Below are positions 48,542 through 60,400 of a DNA stretch of 64,000 bases, piece by piece. Position 1 is the stretch's first letter, and every line of letters starts with the position of its first letter. The position numbers and the translations under genes were made by a program. The DNA lies in NCBI GenBank assembly GCA_022496185.1, contig WTXG01000003.1, positions 1,178,001 to 1,242,000 of the forward strand, written 5' to 3'. Under the pieces are notes generated by a model. It did not search any database. It worked only from the letters and a program-made list of their open reading frames with translations, and had not been told where the DNA came from. This stretch comes from Multifurca ochricompacta. Lineage: Eukaryota > Basidiomycota > Agaricomycetes > Russulales > Russulaceae.

Positions 48542-49608
48542 CTAGAAGTCGGACAACATATCCTTAATGCCATCCCAGTACTGTTGATCTACGCGTTTTG
48601 CAATCTCCCTCTTTGTGAGCCAAGCGAAGTCGGTGACGGTCTTGCCTGGCTTCACTTGACCTGCCATTATATGAGCTTTGAAGAAGAATACACAAGTCTT
48701 CGAACAGGGAATGAATCATCATTTTTTGAGCTGGCAAAGCAAAGCCGAGTAAGACGCACTTTAGGAGGCAAAGCAGGATCGGTGGGCGGTGTTGGAGGCT
48801 GGATCTCATACAAACCGATTGGATTGCGACTGACAATCCAGGTGTCCATGGCCTCGCCACATAACTCTTTCAAATCACGCGCTGCAGACTGCAAAGGGAA
48901 TGATTCTCGACCGCCAGAGTGAAAGCCAGGAGGTTATTTACCTCGTGCAATAGCTCGTTGTCCGCAACTTTAGTCTCTGGAAACTTCCACACGGCCCCCT
49001 TTTGTTGGATGAGGAGGTAGAGATTCCGTTGGCCCTTCCTATCTAGGCTTTTAACGTCGTTGTTAATGTCACTCGCGTGGACACGAGACGCTGGTGTCTC
49101 GTCTTCGTCACGTCCGAACTTCTTCAAATCCTGGGCGGTCACACCGGCACCTGGTGCAAGGGGATGGTCCGCGCCAAATCCAGGTCCGAAAGCTTTGCGG
49201 TCGCGTCTGCGTTCTTCTAGATTGAACTTGGACTCAAGAAGTGAGCCAGGCTTGAAGTAGAAGTCATAGGGAAAGGGATTATGTAGTGCGCTTTGGATAC
49301 GAGCTTGGTAGGCATAGTAGGCGCGTCGAAGGGTGTTGGGGTACGAGTGAGAATGGGAGAGCGATCGAGAATGACCGCGGTATGCAAAGTTGGGCGTGGA
49401 GGTTTTTTTGGGCGTTGCGCTATCGAAGGGGGTGTGACCAATTCCGTTGAGGTTGAGGTTGCCAAACGTCTACGAAAGGGATGGGTATGTCTACCTGCTC
49501 AAATGATGATATAATGAAATACGTAGTGCAATCGAGGGGATTCAATGACCCACTGAATCTGATTCCGAACGAGGACAAAGTTGAAGTAGTTAAAGTCGAC
49601 ATCGGCAT
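48542..49608 (-). CDS. MRPL17: Mitochondrial large ribosomal subunit protein mL46
   Basis: Nudix-like protein of the mitochondrial 54S ribosomal subunit. The Ser/Thr/Arg-rich start (MPMSTLTTSTLSSFGIRFSG) fits a targeting peptide. A 53-nt intron then leads to TAVILDRSPILTRTPTPF. There the frame breaks (near 49325). One added C gives RAYYAYQARIQSALHNPFP and FYFKPGSLLESKFNLEERRR, the family sequence. Downstream exons give GQRNLYLLIQQKGAVWKFPE and LCGEAMDTWIVSRNPIGLYE, ending with TDFAWLTKREIAKRV and DGIKDMLSDF. The piece near 48690-48720 reads FFFKA or SSSKLIMAGQ depending on the splice and may hold another error. Divergent from VMA13 with 102 bp between starts. Confidence 0.85.
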
Positions 49609-49652
49609 GACGGTGACAGAGACAGAGAAACCTTGAAATGGGGATGTTAGAG

Positions 49653-49679
49653 AACTAACTAACTAACTAACTAACTAAC
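49653..49679. repeat. AACT tetranucleotide microsatellite
   Basis: Six to seven perfect copies of AACT in the 102-bp space between the divergent starts of mL46 and VMA13. Copy number changes would alter a quarter of this shared promoter. Confidence 0.9.
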
Positions 49680-49710
49680 CTCTCCTCTCTCTCCTCTCCC
49701 ATCACTCATC

Positions 49711-51619
49711 ATGACACTCAGTCTCGTCTCGAATTCATATATAGAAGAGTATATAACAAAAATACGCGTTAAACAAGTTCCTTGGGAGGTGCCTTTATTT
49801 CATCCATCTCACGCACACGCACACGTACATCTCAACTCCTCAACTTCTAGGGATATCAACGCGCCGGTCATATCACCCCAGAGGAGCTCGCCCTCATCAA
49901 GAAAGTGGATAGGCAACCTAAAGGAAAGACAGAGCCTCTTCTACTCTCTGATGGCCAGACATATGCATTACTCTACCTCGGACTACTCAAGAAGCTTCAG
50001 AGGGTTGATACTTTGCAATCGATTCTTGTTCTTATCGCCGATGCTCTTACTGGTATGTCTCGCCATACGTACACCTAACATTTGTCTGAACAGGACCACG
50101 CTCCCCCCCCCCCCCCCCCCGTCCATCTTTTGTGCAGACCACGAGGACGTATCACCCTGTTTACGAGAGCATCCGCATCCGATCCTGATCTGCCCTTTGG
50201 TCCGTTGTTGCGGTAAGTGGAATCGAATTCGCTGTGAACTCCCTCAGTACACCAACGCCCAGGATACTTGAGACCCAGGACGATTTCGTACAGCTAAGGA
50301 CATCACAGATACTGACCGTTCTATTGAGGTTCATCTTCTTACCCCACCTCGTCCAGCGCAGGCGTTAATACCAACGTCCTCCAGCGCAGAACCGGTACCC
50401 CTCCAACAGTGGCAGCTACAGCCCCTTTTGAATCATCTATCTATATGTGTGCAGGGTGCGTCTCCGAACAAACGAGATGTAGCAGTACAATGTCTCGAAG
50501 TCATTCTACCCCGGCATGAAGTTCGTAAGGCCGTCTGGGCGATTCCTGGTATTTTGAACGGGTTTGAAACACGATGACTTACGGTTAACACAAGAGTCTG
50601 ATCTCGCCTTAGATTGGTGGAAACCCTCAAATCAAACCACAATCCTCAAATGAACTATCAAGTCGGGTTCTGTTTCTGGCTGCTGACATTCGAGACAGAG
50701 ATTGCAGAACAAATTAACAAGTAAGCTCGCCTTTACCCTAGACACCAGTTACTGAGAAGAAATTGTACAGGAGATATGATGTCATCCCCCTCTTTATCAG
50801 TGTGGCGCAAGCAGCCGCTAAGGAGAAGGTTGTGCGAGTGAATATAGCTGCGCTACGCGTGATTTTTTTTTCCTTTTGTCGACACTTCCATGTGTTCTCA
50901 TACCACAATTTGCTTTAGAACCTCGTCACGAAAGCCCCTTCTGCGAATTTGCCAGCGATGTTGGTTGCACAACTCCTTCCATTTGTCAAAAACCTCGCGA
51001 CGCGCAAGTGGTCAGACGAGGACATCCTTGAGGATGTGCAGTTTCTTCGGGATGAACTAAAGGCTAGATTCGAGAGCCTAACGTGCGTTCCCTCTCTTGG
51101 TGGTCGGTACGTTGAAGGACAACGATATGAAACAGAACGTGGGATGAATACGCCTCAGAGCTCACCTCGGGTCACCTCTCATGGACGCCAGTCCATAATT
51201 CAGAGTTGTTCTGGAAAGAGAATGTCACGAAGCTGAACGAGAGGGACTACTTTTACCTGAAGTTTGTCCCGACCGAGTCTCGTTAGAACAAAATGCCTGA
51301 TCCCCATTCTTTTTGCTCCAGACGACTCACCGAGCTTTTACGAACATCACAAGATTCCATTGTGCTTGCAGTCGCAGCGCACGACCTTGGGCAGTATGTG
51401 AAGTACCACGAACGTGGAAAAAAGTGAGTTTTTGAGTCGTTTGTAACAGGCTGTTTTCCATCCAACTAACTGCGCCTCATCTTGGAATCCAGAACTGTCA
51501 CGGACCTTGGTGCGAAAACTCGCGTTATGGAGCTCATGTCACACAGTAGTCAGGAAGTGCGGTACGAGGCGTTACTGTCTGTGCAGCGACTTGTCAGCCA
51601 TCCGTGGCAATCTGTGTGA
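49711..51619 (+). CDS. VMA13: V-type proton ATPase subunit H
   Basis: Regulatory subunit of the V1 sector that activates coupled V-ATPase and silences free V1. The protein is built of armadillo-like helices. Seen: SLVSNSYIEEYITKIRVKQV, ELALIKKVDRQPKGKTEPLL, TQDDFVQLRTSQILTVLL, MNYQVGFCFWLLTFETEIAE, WSDEDILEDVQFLRDELKAR, ELFWKENVTKLNERDYFYLK, and the end SSQEVRYEALLSVQRLVSHP, TGA at 51617. About 440 residues, the usual length. Near 50148 the frame jumps within HED / ITLFTRASASDPDLPFGPLL; one added C (GAC CGT) restores it. The preceding intron holds a run of 18 C. Stops of this gene and TRAPPC13 are 147 bp apart. Confidence 0.9.
50103..50120 (+). repeat. Poly(C)18 run in VMA13 intron
   Basis: Eighteen consecutive C between GACCACGCT and GTCCATC, inside the intron whose acceptor is at about 50136. 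It may be part of the pyrimidine tract. The true length is uncertain, given the homopolymer problems in this window. Confidence 0.9.
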
Positions 51620-51766
51620 ACGCGTTTGATATCTCCGTATGCATGGGGCGGGGCGCAGTTTCAGGACCAGGACGGACGTGTAATAATAATCCTGCAAAGT
51701 ATGAATGCATTAATACCTTTAACCTTTAACACGGTTCGTGACAGGCCAGTTTACTGACACCAATCA

Positions 51767-54028
51767 TCATGACTTGACCCATATCTCACCCGTCACATCC
51801 CACTCCTTGAGCGTCACGGGAATACTAGTCCGCCTCTCTATGTAAGCCTCCGCTGTACCGTCCACTCGATCTTCCAAAAGTAACACTCTCAGCCCACCAA
51901 CTGGCACAAACCCGCTCCGAAGCGGAGCGTACTCTAGTTCAAAGTCCCAAAATCGCTCCTCCTTCCTTGTTACTCCACTAGACTCTACAACACTTGTCTT
52001 TACATCTTCATCTTCTCTGTCGCTGCTGGTCCCATTACCGTCGGCGGCAGAAAGCTCAGGAGTAGTATGATTAAACGTCATGGGTGGCACGAGTAGAGTA
52101 GATGGGCCGAGAAAGCGAGTCGCCCCGCGCAGCTTTTCGTAGCGACCCTCATCGCCGGCATAGGCTGGGGCGGCGGAATGTGCTGCCGTGAGATGGGACT
52201 GTCCTCTTGCCCCGTGGGCTGTGCCATGCGCGGTGAGCCAATAATTGGGCCATCGAGAAGTCCGAATAGTGTCCTTGAGGCAGGAGATGATGTCATGGTC
52301 GTGGCGGCGGACGCTGGGAGACGGGAAGCCGTTGGCGTCATTGTGGTCGATAGTGGCATCGCATTCTCGTGTGATAGAGAGGCAGGTGGCTGGACGTGTT
52401 GCACGGCGAGAGTCAGGATGCGCTGCTGACCTTCACAGACCGATGACGCAATGCCGAGCGTGTACGCGACGCGGAACGGTTTTTCTATGGGAAGCGCACC
52501 ACGTGGGATAGAGCGCACGACGAGGTCCACATCGACCGCTAAGGCAGGGTGGGCACTGACCATTGGGCTGTTGTGCACAGCAAGCGTTATGGGGCTCTGC
52601 GGTCGCGGTGGGGCAGACATGGGACGGTTACGGAAGGGGGAGGCAGAACGATGGGGTACCGCGCTATTTGGCGGGGTGCTTGAGCGCGAGGGTGGTTGAG
52701 AGGGAGGACCTGTCACAGTGACTGATCGCTGGAGGTGAAGTGGGAGGGCAGAAACAGGTTGATGGGGCTGTTGCTGCTGCGGCGGACGGGCGGGTGGTTG
52801 GTTTGGCGGAAGAGGTATTCGACGAGATAACATCTATTGTGTTACAATGTACACTTAGAAGGAAAAGATAGACAGAAGGCAAATGACCTGACTTACTGAG
52901 GTTAGGAGTCTCCCCGGTTCGCCAAATGACGATCTCCAGGAGATATCAAGCCTCCCCAGCGGGATGATTGTCCCGGGCGAATATTGCACAGGGATCACTG
53001 GCGGGTCAATCTCGTTGAAAATATACACATATTGCCTGATGTCTTGTGGCTGCATCATGGCCATTGGCCCTGAGAACAAGCTCCCTTGACCATCGGGAAG
53101 TAAGTTGGCATCCTGGACATGCCACCCCGGAGCCGGTTCAAAGATGATGCGCTCAAACCACATGGGCTCGGACGTGAGGTTCTGTATGTGGATTTCGAGG
53201 AAGACCTTTGATCGTTCCTTTGCAGATAGTAACGCAGAGGGTGAACGAGACACATGGACCTTTGTCTTGACCGATAGCGGGTTAGTCACCTATCCAAATA
53301 GCACCACAAAAAAACACCCTTGTCAACAAACTGGCCGTGGCGGTAATGGGGGCATATACCCATCAAGGGGAAGGGGGGAGAGAAGTGACGCACAGCAAAC
53401 TTGTAGAACTTGCGAAAGGTCTGTAACCCTGCATCATCCCCCGCACCCGCGGTGGTAGTCATCGCCGCCATCGCTGCGGGCCTTCGTGCGCCAGGGGGAA
53501 GTTGGTACGAGACAGTGCAGGCCAAGACGTGCTGTCCGAGCTCTTTGATCTCATGGTTGACGTGGCCTCGAGCGTGTCGCCTGCGATGAGGCTCAAAGTG
53601 GGCCCGCCGATGTCGGCGAGGAGTACCTTGCTCGTCGTGGTCTGTATTTCGATGCGGAGGCTGACACTGTCGACGGTCGCAGCCGACTCGTTGTTCACCG
53701 CAAGAGCGCCGGAGAAGGTCTCGCCAAGTTGGATCGCCCCGAAGGATGACGGAAGAGTCAGGAGAGTAGAGGCATTGGTAAGATCGCGTAATGTCTTTGG
53801 ATGGCCAGGGAGCGGTGTACTGCCCTGAAGGGAGAGTATCGAAGCAGTAGAGTGGGCTGAAAAGGAAGGAGAATTGGAATAGAAAGGCTCCCATGAGCTG
53901 GCCAGAGAGGGTCGCTACTTGTAAGACGAAGGATTACAGACAAGTTGGTGAATGAATAGTTAAAAAATAGGATATACGTACAGAAGTCGCATAACTTTAA
54001 GAGACAAAAGATGACCGGGACCATCCAT
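51767..54028 (-). CDS. TRAPPC13: TRAPP complex subunit TRAPPC13
   Basis: Subunit of the TRAPPIII tethering complex that activates Rab1/Ypt1 in early secretory and autophagy traffic. The start MDGPGHLLSLKVMRLLRPTL matches the family. It is followed by IQLGETFSGALAVNNESA, VNHEIKELGQHVLACTVSYQ, FRKFYKFAVTNPLSVKTKVH, EIHIQNLTSEPMWFERIIFE and LGRLDISWRSSFGEPGRLLT. The end is GFVPVGGLRVLLLEDRV to a TGA at 51767. A Pro/Gln/Ser-rich disordered insert of about 90 residues (52800-52560) splits the C-terminal half, and another follows near 52400-52180. Near 52168 the frame jumps at CCCC; one more C links PPP to AYAGDEGRYEKLRGATRFLG. Start context and length (about 600 residues) are plausible. Confidence 0.87.
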
Positions 54029-54035
54029 TTCGAAG

Positions 54036-54090
54036 TGTAAGTGTATGCGTGAGTGTAAGTGTGAGTGTGAGTGTAAGTGTGGGTGGGTGG
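54036..54090. repeat. GTGAGT/GTAAGT minisatellite
   Basis: About eight units of GTGAGT or GTAAGT between the TRAPPC13 start and the YME2 stop. On the plus strand every unit resembles a splice donor consensus, but no plus-strand gene is here. Confidence 0.8.
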
Positions 54091-54101
54091 TAGTAGTCTA
54101 C

Positions 54102-57100
54102 CTAAACCTTAACCTTAACACTCATCATCACTCGGCACTCACACTCACACTCTGATAATACCTTCTTCAACTCTCCATTCCGTCTCTCCAGCTTCTCTAA
54201 CGTAGCCTGCGCGTCCTCCATCTTACCCATTAAGTATTTCGCTCGCATCCCAATGGCTGTCGGTCTACTCCACCAATGCACAGAGTCATACCCAATCGTG
54301 CGGAGCACCTCCAATTCCCGCTCGCATCCCCGCACAGTTGCTTCAGCACTTTCGATAAGCTTTGCATTGGACGCGAGGTCCTGTGTCGCCCGGAAGATCG
54401 GGTCTAGACAGTGAACATCGGTGAGGCACAAGATCGCGCAGTAAAGCAAAGAGAAATTGCGAAACAATAGACGCACCACCGACGAGTCGTTTGAAGACGT
54501 AGCGATAGATTGGTCGTCCAGGGCGGATGGAGGATGGCCGACCATTTTGTGTGTCTACGGTAATCATCTCCACTTGTTCCATACTTCGCAATGGGCCCTC
54601 ATCACCCTTGAACGGCGCATTCATCAACGTTTCGTAGTACGGTACCGTATCCTTGCTCGCGAGCGCGCGAAGCACGGCCCATGCGTGTTCTCTGCTCCAC
54701 GGCAGGCTGCGTGCATCATCTATATCGTCACCAAAAACTTGCTTACGCAACTCGGAGACACCTTGGCGGATAATATCATCAACTGCGTCCATAGGTGTCT
54801 GCCCAGCACGCATTTTGTGTATGAACTATAAAGAAAGTACGTTAATCCTCAAAGATGAGGTGGATGAAAGACAGGCGTACACTGGCAAGGTCGCTCGCTC
54901 TACCACCCAAGCAATTAATCATCTCGGTCTCTTCGTATGAGAACTGAACTTCTACGCCTGCTTCGTGCAGTGTCGTCTTGATAAACTCCAACGCGCTCGC
55001 ATTATCCGCGTCAAAAAGCGCAATCATATTAAGCGGCTTCGACGGAAGGGCTTTATGAGTACAGGTTCAGTGATCCGGCAGATGTAAAGGGGGGAGTACG
55101 CTTGCCTTTAGCCAGAGATTTTGAGTTCTCCCGGTTATGGCTAACGACGACGACATGGGCAGTCTGGAGGCTTCCTTTACTATCGCTTTCACGAGTAGAT
55201 CAGGAAACGTACTTGTCCTTCAACCAATGCCGCTGCCCATTTTGCAAACACACCCATAATGTCCTCTTTGCTGTTCGTGACATAATTCTTCAGCACCACG
55301 ATGGGCAATGCGGTCACCCCTTGCAGGACTGGCGTGTTGCTTCCCTCGCGTATTGGTGCAGAAAGGATTGGAGTAATAACCTCATTGGGGTAGATGACAC
55401 AATCCTCGTCACGCTCTCCAAAGGGTTCATCTCCCATACCCAACTCAGCAATGACACCACCTCCCGCGACTGGACCCATGCGCGGATCGTGCCAGACACC
55501 ACAGCGGATGAGCCCTAGAACCCTCTTCGTATCTCGCAACTGCTCCTCCGCGCGGACAGCGTTTTCGTGACTATGGTGCGCCTGCTTGCGGCGAGCAGAG
55601 GAGACAGAACGGAGTGCAGTTCCAACTATTTCCAGAATTTGTTTGACTTGGTCTGGAAGTGAGGAGCTCAAGCCCGCTTTTAGGGGAAACAAGAATCAAT
55701 GTGCGCTTGCAAGTCTGGACCTTTATTTCTAGACCAACGCACCCTTTTGCCCAATAACACCAACACTGGCCAGGTCAACGAGGTTGCTCATCGAGTTGAG
55801 AAAAGTAAAGACAGGCCAATAACCGGTTGCCTTGACAACGCGTCGATCAAACGCGTGTCCGTGTTAGCGCGTTGAAGTTCTCCGCAATCGATGATAAGCA
55901 CTGGACTATCACAAACCAGTAACAGTGGAGTCAAGGAGCTACGGGCGATTTACGTACCGTTTCTTGTCCTGGAGTATCCGAGAGAGCATTTTTGATTTGC
56001 CACTTCCCTGGGGTCCATAGACGAACGCGACATTCGCTACGGAAGACAAAGACTCGAATGACGGACGAGATACACGGCGGAAGACCCACTGGGCATATCG
56101 TCGAGATAATTATGGAGAGTAATTTCGGCATCCTGGCGCCCTTGCCAAACAGCTTCCGTATCTGCATCTGCAGTATCGGTAGACCTGAGGGTTAATCGGC
56201 CAACAGTGTTCCTGCGGAGCCACTGGTAAAGGCGAAATTCTCAAGCAGAGTCAGGTATGGGCGTATTGTAAACAATGAAGGCTACCTCTATAATCAAACC
56301 AGTCCAGAATTTTCCCCTCGACCATAAGCGCGCGTAAAGGATCAAAAATCTAACAAAGTCTGAAGTGAGGTAGGACTAACATGATGCAACGTACAGTATA
56401 TGTCAAGGTGCCCAAGAAGAAAACGACGACCGGAATGACGAAGCGCGGGTGCTTGGTGATCCAGTCGCGGATGACATGGCCCTGCACCGGTGGAACAAAG
56501 AGAGTACGAAGACGTGTTTGGCCGACGCGGATGCCATATACAACATTGCGAGCAACAATGGAGGAGCGAAGGTCGGAAAAGGTGACAGTGGAAGCACGGT
56601 AAGAAGTACCAGAGAAGGGAGCAGGTGCTGTGATGTCGATAATACGACCGAATGGCTGATGAGGAGAGTGAGGAAAGTGCTGTTGCAGAAGGAAGAAGGA
56701 ATACTCTGAATGTATGATAGAGTGACTCTTCGTGAGGATCCGCGCCATCAAAGACTACGCGAAGGAGAGGAGATGCAAATCTGTTCATGTCCTGAATTGG
56801 GCTCGGGGGTCATAAGGTTGAATGAAGTAATGTAATGAAGGTACCTCTCGCCATGGTTGTCCGTGCACGACCCAGATGTCACCTCTGCGGATACCCGCGG
56901 ACGAAGGAACGCCGCCTCTTGAGCGAACGTAATTTCTGAGATCGGACTGGATTATAGGGAGGACGTCCTCCGATTGAGAAGGAATATATTCAAAGAGTAC
57001 GAAAACCCCTCCATCTTTTACATGAGGCTCGATAGAGATGGGCTTAAACCCATGGGTTTGCACAGCTGAGATTATATCTCTGAGAGAATCAATAAGATAT

Positions 57101-57358
57101 TCTTGACGGATCTTTCCATAGTAAAATCTAATACTAGATGGAATTATAAGTGTCAAAAACAGGTCGAGAAGAGGCAAAGGGTTCGGTAACATACTCCCAA
57201 ATGGCGAGTTTTACAGGAAATACAGAATCTATGAAAAGCCAAGCGTGGCTTTTCTGTTCCTGTGATGTAGAGTGAATTGAGGATCTAAGGTGTTTAAAAC
57301 CGTGAGATCGCTTGAGATTGAGATTGAGCGAATATATGCGCGTTCGCATTCGCATCAT
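54102..57358 (-). CDS. YME2: Mitochondrial escape protein 2 (Yme2), AAA-like
   Basis: Inner-membrane protein that limits escape of mtDNA to the nucleus and organises nucleoids. The N-terminal MMRMRTRIYSLNLNLKRSHG is a classical basic presequence. An RRM-like matrix domain follows (HAWLFIDSVFPVKLAIWE, RIIDITAPAPFSGTSYRAST). A membrane segment lies near 56430-56380 (FVIPVVVFFLGTLTYTV). The intermembrane-space RNA12 ATPase has Walker A GPQGSGKSKML (near 56000), VLIIDCGEL, WPVFTFLNSMSNLVDLASVG, AGLSSSLPDQVKQILEIVG and VVVVSHNRE. The C-terminus is a coiled coil, then VKVKV. About 850 residues. The frame breaks near 55827: one more A turns SRQPV into SRQTGYW, the family sequence. Divergent from the nucleoporin gene, only 65 bp between starts. 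Confidence 0.9.
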
Positions 57359-57423
57359 CGAGGAGGTCAAAGGTCAAATCAAAAGAAGAACAAACAAATA
57401 AACAACAAAAACAAAAAATAATA
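57359..57423. promoter_or_regulatory. 65-bp space between divergent YME2 and nucleoporin
   Basis: The complete interval between the two start codons, purine-rich on the plus strand with AACAAA repeats. Core promoters must overlap it or lie inside the opposite gene. Confidence 0.6.
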
Positions 57424-60400
57424 ATGGCTTTGCTCCGACAGGTTGGCTTGGACAACATGTTGACCTCGTCCCCATCACCCGCTACACTCGCGGTCCCTTC
57501 TCCGTCGTCGTCGTCGGCTCGTCTTGGTAGCCTTCGTCGTAAAAAACCTTCTCATCACACAAGAAGACACCCTCCTTCTCGTGCTCTCTCAATGTTCTCG
57601 TCTTTAAAGTCCCTTGTCACAACACCTTTTTCATGGTTTGCTAACACTACCAATGAATCCTTTGAAACTGAAGATACCCCCGGTAAACGCAAACTCATCC
57701 ACAACCCTCCCAATTCATATGACAGTGAAGGAGATCAACTGGATGCTCCCTCTGCAAACAGAGTCAAACGTATCCGTCTCAACTCGCCAGAGCGTATCGT
57801 CACTCCACCTGTTCCTACTCCTGCAAATGCCCATATCTTGACCCTCCCTTTCCTTCACTCCGACCATCAACTCATTCACGCAATCATGCTACCAAGCCCA
57901 CACGGCCCTACGCTCCCTCTAACAACAGCATCCCCGTTCCACTACCAGATACGTCCCGACTTTCCCCCCTCTCCTTCAATCCACCCCCACGTATCCAAGC
58001 GGCCCCCGTTGTTGCGCGTACGATGTCCAAGGATCCCCCAACGGCTCGTCGCCCCTCTGTCCCAGAGCCTTCCTTCTTACCCGCTCCATTTCTCGTGATG
58101 TTTCTATGGAGTTTTCTCCGAATCCCTCCATTCAGAATACCAACCCTCCCTTTCGTATGCGGTCGGCACTGACTCCCCAGCCTGGTGCTCCTCTTTATGG
58201 CCCAAACCCCAGAGACGAGAACGTAATCCCTCGGAACCGCCCCCTCTTACCGCCCTCATTGAGAACCCAATTTTCGTCAAACCGCCTCCTGTGCACAGGA
58301 GCTTAGACGAGTGGGCGATGGCACTTCCTCCCTTACCTTGGTTCTCTCGTCAGCGCTCAGGCATCGGTACTTCCCTTCTCATCATAATCACTTCTTTCCT
58401 TCACTGATCAGCCTCATCAGGGACTTCCCGCCAATCGATCCCATTCTGCCCTGGTTCTTCCTACCCAGCCCGCCAACGGTAGGCGCCTGTCTTTGTTTCC
58501 CCCCTTTCATTGTTCGAAAATTGCCCCAGGTTTCCGTCCCACCAACGCTGCAGAACTTGCGCTACAGCAACTGGAGAGATACCGCACCCCTCTTGTTACC
58601 ACACGCCTTGGATCAATAAACGCCGATGTTGCGCTTCCGGAGCTCTTCCAGACGCGTAAAAAAGCCCGTGCGCTCGTCCTGATGAAGCGTGATAAGCACG
58701 ATGATAAGCCTCGTCTTGGCCACGCTAGTAAGTATATCAATGCTCCCAAAGAGAAGGACAAAGATACCCCGTCAAAGCCTAAGAACAACAAGCCGTATGC
58801 AGGTGAGGGTGGTCTTAAGAAGTGTTGGCCCGGCGCAAGCAGGAAGAGAAGGAAGCAGAGTCAACGGAGGATCTAGACGCTCAGCCGATGGTTGACGATA
58901 GTGAGCTCGAACCCGCACTCTGAAACGCACCAGCAAGATCGCTGAACCGGTTCGCACCCCTGCGACCTTTGCGCGTAAAGTCTCCGCTCCGCCACCCCCT
59001 TCATCTGCTCCTTTCTTCGGGTAGCTGGTGGTCGCAAACCCACTTCCTTCCGCGCAAACCGTACACACGCACATGCCCGCACGGTTGGTCCTACGCGTAC
59101 AAGAAATCGCTTTTCAGCGGCCTATGAGGAAGATGAACCAGATGGTCCAGATGAACAGATTGTTGTGTCTGAGGCACCTCCAACGAGCATAGAAGGTGTT
59201 ACTTCGAGTCTTCCCAAATTTGAACCTCCAAGTGGGTTCAGCTTTGCTCCCGTATGTCTCTCTGTTTCGTCCAGTTTGGCGTGTATTAACTGGGCCCCTA
59301 TAGCCTCCGTCCGTTAGTTCGATACCTCAAGCTCCCGATACTTCTTCTACCCACGATGAACCGCCAATTAGCACCCTCCCCTTCACATTCTCCAAAGTCC
59401 AGGCGCCACCCATGACCTCCGTACCCGTTCCACAACCTCCAACCATTGCCCTCGTCCCACCTACCCCAGAGCGATTACAAACGGAAAAGGCCGCATCCGA
59501 GCCGACCCTGCCAAACTTTTTCGCTAATTCACAAATTTTTGCTCGCACTGGCGTAACACCGCCGCAGTCTGTGTCCAAGCCTGTATTACAACCCCCAGCT
59601 GGGCCAGACTCTCAAACTGCGACAATCATTGAAAGTGTAACAGCGGCAGAACCACCGGCTACTTCTACTACGCTCTCTTTGCAGACGCCCAGTTTGGAGC
59701 CCCAAGTATCCGCACCCGCTCAGCCCACCTCCCTGCTCCGGCCACATTCCTTACCCCCCTTCCGTCGACTCAACCGACGTCAACGTCATCCATCCATCCA
59801 TCCAACAGCAGTTCACTTCCGTCTGGCCTCTCATCTTCTTCTGCCCCGCAATCGGCGGACAAGAAAGTTGATGCTGACTCCGCTTCACTTAAGTCCCTGT
59901 TCGGCGGTGCGACTACCCCATTCGATGGCTTTGGGGCGTCCGTGGCACCAATGCGGAGTACAAAAGTGGCAGCCCAATCGGAGGGGGCTACATCGTCGCC
60001 ATTCTCCTTTGCAACGGCACCAGTTCCTGGTACAACAAGGGGTACGGAGCCCTTGAAGCCTGCTTTTTCGTTACACCGAGCTCTGCCCTAACACAACGCC
60101 TGCATCTGCAACTGCGACTGAGCCTAAATCTCCTCCCGCTCACCTGTTCCCTTGTCCTTCAACCAACCTGCTAAGGAACCCGTCACCGTTACCCCTGCAA
60201 CCCCGGGAAAAAGTATATTTACCTTCGGTGCTCAGCAGCGATTCCCTCTGTCGCAGCCGAGAAGCCGGCCGTTGCACCCTCTGGTTTCACTTTTGGTTCC
60301 AACACGACAACGCCCCCTGGTGCGCCCAGCGGGTTTTTGTTCGGCTCACCCGCTACACAACTTGAGTCCAAATCTGCGCCAGTACGACAGGCTTTTCCTT

